This document shows positions 15,238-22,412 of a DNA stretch of 34,472 bases, in pieces. This DNA is from Actinomycetota bacterium. Its GTDB lineage: Bacteria; Actinomycetota; Thermoleophilia; Gaiellales; Gaiellaceae. Location: positions 1-34,472 of the forward strand of contig VAXM01000006.1 of assembly GCA_005883335.1 (NCBI GenBank). The letters are read 5' to 3'. The translations under genes were made by a program, and so were the position numbers. The notes below the pieces were generated by a model. It ran no database searches. It worked only from the letters and a program-made list of their open reading frames with translations, and was not told the DNA's origin. Positions within the stretch are counted from its first letter, which is position 1, and every line of letters begins with the position of its first letter.

Positions 15238-16598
15238 AGAGCCGCGCCGGCCCTCCTCGCAGGGTGCACCGGCCCTCCACGAGCTCCTCTCTCATCATCA
15301 GCTACGGCACGAACGTCACCGTGGCCGTGCTCTCGCTCGTGAACGTCCTCGTCGTCGCGCGTGCGCTCGGCCCTTCCGGCCGAGGCGACGTGGCGCTGCT
15401 CACCACGATCTCGTTTCTCACGGCGAACGCCGCGCTCCTCGGCGTCAACGAGGCGAACGCGAACATCGCCGGTGCCAACGAGGAAACCAGGCCGGCGCTC
15501 GCCTCGAACTCGGTCGTGCTCGCCGTTCTGTTCGGCGCGGCGGCGGCCGGGATCATCGGCGGCCTGCGCATCGTCTTTCCGGGCATCGGAGGGGACGTGA
15601 GACCGCTGCTGTTCGCGATCGCGCTCGCGTTCCTGCCGGTGCTGGTGCTGCAGATGTATCTCGACTACCTCGTCCAGGCCGAGTACGGCTTCGTCGTCAG
15701 CAATCTCGCGTGGCTCCTTGCGCCGCTCACGAGCGTCGTCGCGAATGCCGCGCTCGCGCTCGCGGGTGCGCTCACCGTGGGCCGCGCGTTCGGGAACTGG
15801 CTCGTCGGACAGACGCTCGGGACGATCGTCCTGGCGGCGTTCGTGCTCTTCCGGTCCGCCGGCTTCGGCCGGCCTGACGCCCGGCTGGCCAGGGGCGCGC
15901 TCGGTTTCGGCCTGCGCACCCACCTCGGCCGGACGATGATGCTCGGGAATTACCGCCTCGACCAGTGGTTGCTTGGGGCGATCGCGGGCTCGCGCGAGCT
16001 GGGCCTCTACAGCGTCGCCGTTGCGTGGTCGGAGGCGCTCTTCTTCCTGCCTACCGTCCTCGGCCGCGTCCAGCGGCCGGACCTCGTGCGCGCCTCCCCG
16101 GCAGAGGCCGCGCGGCAGGCGGTGGTCGGCTTCCGGTTCGCCACGCTCGTGACGGCCGTGCTCGCGGCGGCCCTCGTCGTGCTCGCGCCCGTCCTCTGTG
16201 TCGACGTTTTCGGCGAGCGCTTCCACGGGTCGATCTCCCAGCTCCGCATCCTGGTGCTCGGCGCGTTCGGCATGACCGCGCTCAAGCTGCTCGTGAACGC
16301 GATGACCGCGCGGAACCTGCCGCTGCGCGGCGCGCTCGGCATCGGGTTCGCATTCGCCGCGACCGTCGCTCTAGACCTCGTGCTGATCCCGTCGCACGGC
16401 GGCCTAGGCGCCGCGATCGCGTCGACCCTCGCCTACTCTTCCGGTGGGATCGCCGTTGCGATCCTGTTCGTCCGTGCATTCCGCCTCTCGCCCGCCGAGC
16501 TCGTGCCGCGCCGCGGGGACGTTCGCTGGCTCTGGCAGAAGGCCCGCACCGTGCGCGCCACGCCGCCTCCGGCCGAGCCGGAGCGAACGCTCACCTGA
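15231..16598 (+). CDS. Wzx-type lipid-linked oligosaccharide flippase
   Basis: A 455-residue, highly hydrophobic polytopic protein of about 12-14 helices. The opening SLIISYGTNVTVAVLSLVNVLVVARALGPSGRGD is the hallmark of polysaccharide-biosynthesis/MATE-like flippases, in which the first helix is followed by an RxLGPxGRG turn. Later helices show RTMMLGNYRLDQWLLGAIAGSRELGLYSVAVAWSE, again typical of the family's second half. It would move undecaprenyl-linked repeat units across the membrane in the Wzx/Wzy route. The last 30 residues are a Pro/Arg-rich cytoplasmic tail. It starts within the shared palindrome. Its TGA stop begins the metallophosphoesterase relic found at 16596. Confidence 0.9.
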   Translation: MVESRAGPPRRVHRPSTSSSLIISYGTNVTVAVLSLVNVLVVARALGPSGRGDVALLTTISFLTANAALLGVNEANANIAGANEETRPALASNSVVLAVLFGAAAAGIIGGLRIVFPGIGGDVRPLLFAIALAFLPVLVLQMYLDYLVQAEYGFVVSNLAWLLAPLTSVVANAALALAGALTVGRAFGNWLVGQTLGTIVLAAFVLFRSAGFGRPDARLARGALGFGLRTHLGRTMMLGNYRLDQWLLGAIAGSRELGLYSVAVAWSEALFFLPTVLGRVQRPDLVRASPAEAARQAVVGFRFATLVTAVLAAALVVLAPVLCVDVFGERFHGSISQLRILVLGAFGMTALKLLVNAMTARNLPLRGALGIGFAFAATVALDLVLIPSHGGLGAAIASTLAYSSGGIAVAILFVRAFRLSPAELVPRRGDVRWLWQKARTVRATPPPAEPERTLT

Positions 16599-16633
16599 TC
16601 AGTGGCAGCTACTCGTCCCGGCGTCGGTGGACG
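16596..16633 (-). pseudogene. Relic of a metallophosphoesterase 3' end
   Basis: 33 of 38 bases match 17568-17605, the end of the intact metallophosphoesterase gene. Read on the minus strand in that gene's frame it still encodes STDAGTSSCH-stop, against FTDAGTGNCH-stop in the intact gene. The substitutions are a synonymous change plus G-to-S and N-to-S, which is how a coding sequence diverges. Today the methyltransferase gene reads through it in another frame and stops inside it. Confidence 0.65.
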
Positions 16634-17547
16634 GCGAAGAGGTTGCGCCTGCACGGATTCCCTCGCGGGTCGAATGCAGCGTGCACCCCGAGATGTTCGA
16701 CCCTTGAGCCCGCACACGTGCCCGCAAGGTAGTCCGCGAGCCAGGAGCGAGGATCCGGCGACATCGACGGAAGCCCGTAATCCGGTGTCATCTCCCTCTC
16801 CCCGGTATCGAAGAACATGACCTTCCGGGACCGCTCCCAAATCGCCGTCAGCATCGCCGTCGCCTGCTCCAGCCCGTGGGAGCGGACAAGGTGGTGCCAG
16901 ATGGAAAGGCAGAGGACGCAGTCGGCGAAGGGAAGCGTCGAGACGTTCTCGGGCGTCACTTCCATGACGAGGACGCCGACGTTACGGGTCCGGCTTCGCT
17001 TAACCGCGAAGAGCATCGTCCGGTAATTGATCGGTGCGCTCTCGACGGCGATGGTGGGAATCCCGGCCTCGGCGGCTTCGATGGCGAAATATCCCTCGCA
17101 CGCGCCGATGTCGAGGGCGCTCTCCACCCCCTGCGCCCGGATGATTGGCGCCATGGCTCCCCAGCGCGACTCGGAGCCGCGGCTCCTGGTGACCGCGCTC
17201 CGCGGAAGCGATCGCACGGGCTGGTAGAGCCCATTCGGGAACGTGTCGATCCGGAAGCGCAGGCGATCGAGGAGGTCGTCGAGGGCCTTGCGAGCCCGGA
17301 CTCGCCGGAGCAGGCGCTTGAACGGAAACGGCCGGTGAGCACGGGCGTCTCGCGGTGCTATTTCACGGGACAGCCACCACCGCCGTCTCCAACCCCAGGA
17401 AAGAGCAGCACCCCCGACGAGGGCTCCGGCCACTTCCAGCACGAGAAAGGACAAAGCATCGTCCTGGTCCAAGGCAACCCAAAGCGTGGCGATCGCGAGC
17501 GCGAAGCCAGCTGGGAGCAGCCATACCGGTATTCGAGCCGAACCCAT
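16609..17547 (-). CDS. Membrane-anchored SAM-dependent methyltransferase
   Basis: A 312-residue protein with two predicted N-terminal membrane helices (about 7-26 and 31-50) followed by an Arg-rich segment and a class I methyltransferase domain. The SAM site is SALDIGACEGYFAIEAAEAGIP (146-154 core), with the acidic ribose ligand in TIAVESAP, and LCLSIWHHLV is a motif IV-like strand. The substrate is unknown; in this locus it could be the glycan or its lipid carrier. ATG 17547 is preceded by AGGAG with 8 nt spacing, which fixes the start. The final codons (HRRRDE-stop) are read from the relic of a metallophosphoesterase tail, so the extreme C-terminus appears recently acquired. It lies between the flippase and the metallophosphoesterase genes. 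Confidence 0.82.
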   Translation of the reverse strand: MGSARIPVWLLPAGFALAIATLWVALDQDDALSFLVLEVAGALVGGAALSWGWRRRWWLSREIAPRDARAHRPFPFKRLLRRVRARKALDDLLDRLRFRIDTFPNGLYQPVRSLPRSAVTRSRGSESRWGAMAPIIRAQGVESALDIGACEGYFAIEAAEAGIPTIAVESAPINYRTMLFAVKRSRTRNVGVLVMEVTPENVSTLPFADCVLCLSIWHHLVRSHGLEQATAMLTAIWERSRKVMFFDTGEREMTPDYGLPSMSPDPRSWLADYLAGTCAGSRVEHLGVHAAFDPRGNPCRRNLFAVHRRRDE

Positions 17548-17567
17548 CCCGTCTACTCCTGCGCAGG

Positions 17568-17605
17568 TGATCAGTGGCAGTTGCCCGTGCCGGCGTCGGT
17601 GAACG
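17568..17605 (-). repeat. Second copy of the degenerate direct repeat (intact gene tail)
   Basis: The intact counterpart of the relic at 16596-16633. It is the last codons and stop of the metallophosphoesterase gene. The two copies bracket the methyltransferase gene, about 972 bp apart. Confidence 0.65.
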
Positions 17606-18476
17606 TGCCGCCGCCGGCCGGGAGGAACTTCCAAGAGTAGCTGCCGGGCCTCAGCTTCAGCCTGAGCACGCCGAAGCTGGTGTCGTTCCGGACCTGGCTG
17701 TTGGGCTGGAGCTTCCCCTTCGAGAAGAGGTAGTGGCTCCGGCCACCGGTGCCGACCACGAACTCACGGATCCCGCGCGGGTCGGGCTTGCCGTCGGGCG
17801 TCTGCGGGGCGAATCGCTCGTACGCGTGGTTGTGCCCGTTGAGCACAATCTCCGCGCCAGACTCGTACAGCGCCTGCCAGAAGAAGGCGCTCTCGGTTCG
17901 ATTGCCCTCGAATCCCGAGTTGAAGAGCGGGAAGTGCCAGTACGCGAGCGTGCAACGGGCGGGGTGCCGGGCGAGATCGGCGCTCAGCCAACGTCCCTCC
18001 GCCGAGGTCGCGTCGCAGCCGCCGATGCTGCCGCAATTGGAGTTCAGGACGACGACGTGCCACGTTCCGAGGTCGTAGCTGTAGTAGCCCCACTTGGCGG
18101 CCGTCGGACCGAACCGCTCGAGCACGCGATGGAAGTAGCCGAAGTAACCTGGCGCGTTCGGCTCGACGTAATCGTGGTCTCCAGGAGTCGGCCGGTCGCG
18201 CCCCGCGATGCGGCCCCACGTTTGCGCGTAGCAATCCCGGTAGAGGGCCGGCGATCCGGTTTGGTAGACGTGATCGCCCAGGGTCGCGACCAGTGCGCGC
18301 GGCTGCTTTGCGACGAGCTTGAACGTCTCCTCCGCGCCCGGCGAGTGGCAACCGACGAGGTCGCCGGCGGCGAACAGCACATGAGTCGGCGCCGCGCCGC
18401 CTCCCTTTGCGCTTCCGCAGGCGGCACAGAGGAGGAGCACGAGCGGAGCGAGCGCGAGCAGGAGGCGGAGACGCAC
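17571..18476 (-). CDS. Secreted purple-acid-phosphatase-like metallophosphoesterase
   Basis: A 301-residue exported protein. The signal peptide (1-19) ends in a possible lipobox LCAAC20, atypical because position -3 is Cys. Metal-site motifs are AAGDLVGC (D39), LGDHVYQTG (D68), PTPGDHDY (99-102), AYWHFPLFNS and NGHNHAYERF, in the order of calcineurin-like phosphoesterases. Relatives of this type normally have GNHE/GNHD at the third motif; here the metal-bridging Asn is Asp100. The Cys-rich loop SNCGSIGGCDATSAEG and the tail TDAGTGNCH-stop fit the actinobacterial secreted subgroup. GTG 18476 overlaps the TAG of the upstream glycosyltransferase by one base, so they form an operon. Substrate unknown; a phosphomonoester outside the cell is likely. 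Confidence 0.88.
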   Translation of the reverse strand: MRLRLLLALAPLVLLLCAACGSAKGGGAAPTHVLFAAGDLVGCHSPGAEETFKLVAKQPRALVATLGDHVYQTGSPALYRDCYAQTWGRIAGRDRPTPGDHDYVEPNAPGYFGYFHRVLERFGPTAAKWGYYSYDLGTWHVVVLNSNCGSIGGCDATSAEGRWLSADLARHPARCTLAYWHFPLFNSGFEGNRTESAFFWQALYESGAEIVLNGHNHAYERFAPQTPDGKPDPRGIREFVVGTGGRSHYLFSKGKLQPNSQVRNDTSFGVLRLKLRPGSYSWKFLPAGGGTFTDAGTGNCH

Positions 18477-19669
18477 TAGATGGCCGCCTCCGAGGGGCGT
18501 CGCGAGAGGATCCGCTCGTAGATCGCCTCGACGTCGCTTGCCGCCTGTTCCCAGCTGTGGCGCTCGATCACGCAGGCGCGTGCGCGCTCCCCGAGCTCCT
18601 GTGCGCGGGCAGGATCGCGCAGCAGCTCGACAACCGCGGCGGCGAACGTCTCCGCTCCCTCTGCGACGACGAGGTCGTGGCCGGGCTCAGCTCGGATGCT
18701 CCCCAGTCCCAACGGCGTCGTCACCACCGCGAGCCCGCATGCCATCGCCTCGAGCACCTTGTTCTGCATTCCCGCGCCGGAGAGCATCGGTGCCACCGCG
18801 ACCGAGGCGCGGTTCAGCGTGGCGGGCATCGACTCGACGAGGCCGGTCACCGTGATGTCGTCGCGGCGCCCGAGTTGGAGCAGATCCGCCGGCGGGCTCG
18901 AGCCGGCCAGCAAGAGCCGCGCGCTCGGAACGGTTTCGCGAACCGCCGGGAAGCAGCGCTCGGCGAACCAGCGCGCCGCTGCGACGTTCGGCGGGTAGCT
19001 CATGATCCCCGAGAAGACGATCGTGTTCGGTTCTCGCAGCGCCGGATCGGGCGCGAAGATCTCGGTGTCGACCCCGTTCGCGACCGCCGTCGAGGCCGCG
19101 CCGGGAAAGAACTCGGCGTCGAGGTCGGAGAGCACGATCAGGGCGTCGAGGGAAGGGCCGACCTTTCGCTCGTACGGCGTCACGCGCCGGAGCTCCTCAC
19201 GAAACAGCCAACGGCGCGGCGCGCGCTCGACGGCCACGTTCCTCTGCATGCGGAGCTGCATCGAGTCCATGGCGTCGAGAACGGAACGCGTCGGAACGAG
19301 CCGGAGGTACGGCGCCATGCGCAGCATGAACGCGTGCGCCACGTCGAAGCTGCGTTCCTGCGCCAGGTCCCGGACGCGCTGCTCGAACTTGGCCGACTGG
19401 TAGTAGAGGATCTGGAGCGGCGCTCCCGAGACGAGCCCGCGGCCGGCGACGCGGCCGAGGGCGCGCCATCGAGGCAGGCGGACGACGTCGACGGAGACAC
19501 AGCACTCGCGGACCTCGTCGAGTCGCGAGAGCTCCTCGTCCCGCTCGACGAGCGACACGAGCGAGATCTCGTGGCGTCGCCCCAGGACCCTCAGGCGATG
19601 GTACGCGACGAGCTGGTCGCCCTTGAGCGTGGGGCCCGGAAACCGCGGCGTCAGGTAGAGCAGCCGCAT
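18476..19669 (-). CDS. GT-B glycosyltransferase, resembling the exosortase-associated TIGR03087 group
   Basis: A 397-residue GT-B enzyme. The start RLLYLTPRFPGPTLKGDQLVAYHRL closely follows the TIGR03087 pattern (LYLxHRFPYPPxKGDxIRxxH), a group tied to exosortase/PEP-CTERM polysaccharide loci in Gram-negative bacteria. Further motifs are SVLDAMDSMQLRMQRN, IVLSDLDAEFF, VANGVDTEIFAP, VFSGIMSYPPNVAAARWF, the donor-site MLSGAGMQNKVLEAMACGLAVVTTP with its glutamate, and VIERHSWEQAASDVEAIY. It would add a sugar to the growing repeat unit on the cytoplasmic face. Donor and acceptor are unknown. ATG 19669 lies 7 nt after TACCGT with no Shine-Dalgarno. The assignment to the TIGR group is from memory of the pattern. 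Confidence 0.87.
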   Translation of the reverse strand: MRLLYLTPRFPGPTLKGDQLVAYHRLRVLGRRHEISLVSLVERDEELSRLDEVRECCVSVDVVRLPRWRALGRVAGRGLVSGAPLQILYYQSAKFEQRVRDLAQERSFDVAHAFMLRMAPYLRLVPTRSVLDAMDSMQLRMQRNVAVERAPRRWLFREELRRVTPYERKVGPSLDALIVLSDLDAEFFPGAASTAVANGVDTEIFAPDPALREPNTIVFSGIMSYPPNVAAARWFAERCFPAVRETVPSARLLLAGSSPPADLLQLGRRDDITVTGLVESMPATLNRASVAVAPMLSGAGMQNKVLEAMACGLAVVTTPLGLGSIRAEPGHDLVVAEGAETFAAAVVELLRDPARAQELGERARACVIERHSWEQAASDVEAIYERILSRRPSEAAI

Positions 19670-19676
19670 CGAGGTT

Positions 19677-19682
19677 ACGGTA
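19677..19682 (-). promoter_or_regulatory. Putative -10 hexamer of the TIGR03087-like glycosyltransferase operon
   Basis: TACCGT on the minus strand ends 7 nt before ATG 19669. It would drive both the glycosyltransferase and the coupled metallophosphoesterase. Confidence 0.4.
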
Positions 19683-19699
19683 TCTGCCGTCCGGGGCGG

Positions 19700-21170
19700 C
19701 TAGCTCAGGACAGCGCAGGGCGTCGGGACGAGGAACCCGTGCCACGGCGCCTGCGCGGGGAGCGTGAGCACCCGCATGTGGGAGAGGAGCGAGGTCGGCA
19801 GCTGCGGGTAGTCGGCATCGCCCCAGGGGTAGCCGACGGTGGTCGACTGTGGGTTCTGCGCGTAGAGGGAGGCGGTTCCGCCGCCGTCGGCGAGGAACAT
19901 CCCGTAGGTCTGCAGCGCGCGGGCGATCGTCTTCTGCCAGGCGTTGAGGCCGAGGCTGTCGAGGTTCAGGTTCGGGTCGAGCTGGATCCGGGCGCCTTCG
20001 GGGGTCGCTCCGGCAGCGTTGCTGCTCCCGTCGCTCGCCGTCGCCGGGGCGACCGGCCCGCCCGACTTCGTGTAGGGGTAGGCGAAGCTGAGCGCGTGCG
20101 GGATCGTGCCCGCCGCGAGCTCCTCAGGCCGGATCAGTCCGAGCCCGTTGGCGAAGCCTGCGGCGCGCGCCGCCAGCCCGCCCGCGTAGATGCCCGTGTC
20201 CGTCGCCAAGGTCGCGTTGCCCCAGCTCGCCGACCAGGAGCCGTCGCTGTGCTTCTGCGCCTGCCAGAAGTCGTACTCGCAGCCGGAGCTGGAATTCATC
20301 ACGACGAGGTGGCCGTCACCGGCCGGATCGGGCGCCGCCCCCGACGGGATCGGGACTCCGGACATGCTGTGCGCGGGAGCCCACGAGGCGGTCAGGGAGA
20401 CCGTGACGTGCGGGGTCGTCTGCGAGGCGTCGTAGACGGGGAAGGACCAGCGCTTCGCCGCGATTGCGAATCCGCCGGAAGGACGCGATCGGCTGGTTGA
20501 AGACGCTGTCGCTCGAGTACCAGCGTCCGTTCGAAGGCGGGGGAGGTGGAGGAGGAGGAGGCGGCGGCGGCGGGGGAGGCGGTGGCGGTGGTGGCGGCGG
20601 ACAGCGGCGATGTGGATTGCACCGTCCATAGAGCCTGCGGATCGAGACTCGCGCGACCTCGAACGAGCCCCGCCGTCTGAAGAGCGCAAGGCCCAGGTCG
20701 CTGCCGGAGCGACGCACCCGGTAGTGGACGCGAAGGTGAGCCCAGCGCCTACCGCCGCGGACGCATGACGTTCGCTTACCAAGGACGTGGCCTTGCGAAT
20801 GCTCGCTCAGCCGGAGGCAGACCCGTCGCCGCGCGGGCCGGCCGCGAACCCAGGCCGCGGCCGAGTAGAGCTGCCGCGCCGTCGTCGCAGGGACCGGACG
20901 AGGGGCGTGCAAGATCGCGGCCGGGCGATGCCGGCGGGCAATCACGCGAACGGCGCGCCCGTGGCGCGAGCGACCGACGATGCGGAGGCGCGCCCGCTTG
21001 CCCCGCCAGCCGTGCAGGCCCAGAGCGAAGTTGCCGTTGACGACGAGGTTCTGCGAGGCCGCAGCGGCCTTGGTCGAGCCCCGCTTTGCGGTAGCAGGCG
21101 AGATGCAGAGCACGAGCACGAAGAGCGCTGCGAGCGGGAGGGCAAGGGCGGCGCGGCGGAAAGCCTCCAT
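19700..21170 (-). pseudogene. Secreted protein with carbohydrate-binding-like and conserved C-terminal domains, frameshifted
   Basis: Two adjacent frames form one gene. The first (ATG 21170) encodes a signal peptide ending SPATA, a beta-sandwich region like CBM4/9 (NLVVNGNFALGLHGWRG to about residue 185), a cysteine pair, 22 consecutive prolines and RWYSSDSVFNQPIAS. Near 20474-20492 sense is lost and the other frame takes over with GGFAIAAKRWSFPVYDA and continues through GCEYDFWQAQK, SASWGNATLATDTGIYAGGLAARAAGF, LIRPEELAAGTIPHALSFAYPYT, GARIQLDPNLNLDSLGL and TIARALQTYGMFLADGGG to TAG 19702. I recall this C-terminal domain from secreted proteins of Thermoleophilia; function unknown. The FNQPI motif and the FAIA strand are probably closer together than in intact relatives, so sequence may be missing as well as frame. 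Full-length product would be about 490 residues. Confidence 0.75.
20535..20600 (-). repeat. 22-proline codon run
   Basis: Sixty-six bases of CCN codons (CCG, CCA, CCT, CCC mixed) encode 22 prolines in a row, linking the carbohydrate-binding-like and C-terminal domains. Mixed codons argue for selection on the protein rather than slippage of one triplet. Confidence 0.9.
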
Positions 21171-21228
21171 CGCCTCTCAGGTCGGAGGCTCGCGGCGACA
21201 CCTTCATCACTCGGATGAGGGACGGGTC

Positions 21229-22339
21229 TCAGCGCGGGAGCGTCTGGCGGAAGAACTCGGCGACCCGGTCGAGCTGGTCCTCGAGCGTTTCCCCGCGCAC
21301 GAGCTCGTGTCCGGCGGAAACGACGGCGCGCCGCAGCTCCGGCTCGAGCCGGAGGCGCTCGAGCGCCTCCACGGCGCCAGCTGGATCGTCCGGACGAACG
21401 AGCAGCCCGGCGCGGCCCTCGGCGAGCGCCGCCCGGACTCCCCCGACGTCGGTGGCTACGATCGGCAAGCAGGCCGCCTGGGCCTCGAAGAGCACTTGGG
21501 GTAGGCCTTCCGTGTGCGAGACATGAAGGAACGCGTGGCTGCGGCGGTACTCCTGCCAGAGGCGCGGCCCGTTCGGCACGTAGCCGAGCAGCTCCCAGGC
21601 GTCTTCGAGCCCGAGCTCCGCGATGCGGGCGGACAGCCTCTCAGCGAGCGGGCCCTCGCCGGCCACGGCGAGCCGCCAGGCGCCATGGCGCCGCCGCAGG
21701 CCCGCAAGCACCTCTGCGAGAAGCAGCGGGTTCTTTTCGGGATCGAGCCGGCCGACGCTGAGCACCCGCAGGCCGCCGTCCCACGACCGCGCCAGTGCGT
21801 TCTCGACCGGAACGATCTCGGAACGCGGCACCAGCGAGAACCCGGTGACGAGGACCCGGCCGCCCGAGCGCCGGTAGCGCTCGCCGAGCTCCGCTCCGAC
21901 CGCGACGGTCGGAGCGTCGCGCGCGAGGCGCCTGAAGGCGAGGTCGAGCGCGTGCGCCGCGGGGACGGCCCAGAGCCAGGCTCTGCTCGGGAGACGCCCC
22001 CCGATGTAGCGCCGGTAGTCCTGCCGGATGCCGAGGAAGAGCGGCGTCCCGCGCCGTCTCGCGATTCGGGCGAGCTCGAGCGCGAGGGGGTGGGGCCCGA
22101 ACATCCAGACGGCGTCGAGCCGCTCCAGCTCTGCCTCGAAGATCGACCGCGAGCGGGGAAGGGCTCGCAGCAGTGGGCCGATCGGGGCTCCGTCCCGTTC
22201 GTGGGTCGAGCCGTCCGAAGAGCACGACCTCGTCGACGCGCGGTGGCAGCGAGGTGACGAACTTGACGAACGAGCGGTCGGTCGAGAGCGTTTCTCCCTC
22301 GGCGCGGTAGACGAGGTCTGCGTAGACGCCTAGCCGCAA
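21229..22339 (-). pseudogene. GT4-type glycosyltransferase, broken by an out-of-frame internal loss
   Basis: The N-terminal frame (TTG 22339, after AGGTGAGG) encodes LRLGVYADLVYRAEGETLSTDRSFV, LPPRVDEVVLFGRLD and GRSP. Around 22174-22192 the homology switches frame and resumes with IGPLLRALPRSRSIF and LDAVWMFGPHPLALELARIA. It continues through a full GT4 donor domain (RVLSVGRLDPEKNPLLL, AVAGEGPLAERL, LGYVPNGPRLW, the acidic HVSHTEGLPQVLFEAQAACLPIVATDVGG) to TGA 21229. GT4 enzymes of this kind usually have 20-25 more residues between the FGR strand and the LLRALPRS helix, so a short segment seems missing. The fragments together would make about 370 residues. The gene is divergent from the Wzz-kinase gene. 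Real decay, phase variation or an assembly error all fit. Confidence 0.8.
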
Positions 22340-22395
22340 GCCGACAATCGCCTCACCTGGAGCTATCGTAAAGCGTCTACGAGATGCTTCCACTG

Positions 22396-22407
22396 GCACT
22401 ACAGTGC
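22396..22407. promoter_or_regulatory. 12-bp inverted repeat over the putative -10 of the Wzz-kinase gene
   Basis: GCACT-AC-AGTGC covers TACAGT (22400-22405), which ends 7 nt before ATG 22413. The hexamer is a candidate leaderless promoter, and the overlapping inverted repeat is a candidate operator. Confidence 0.4.
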
Positions 22408-22412
22408 GTGGC

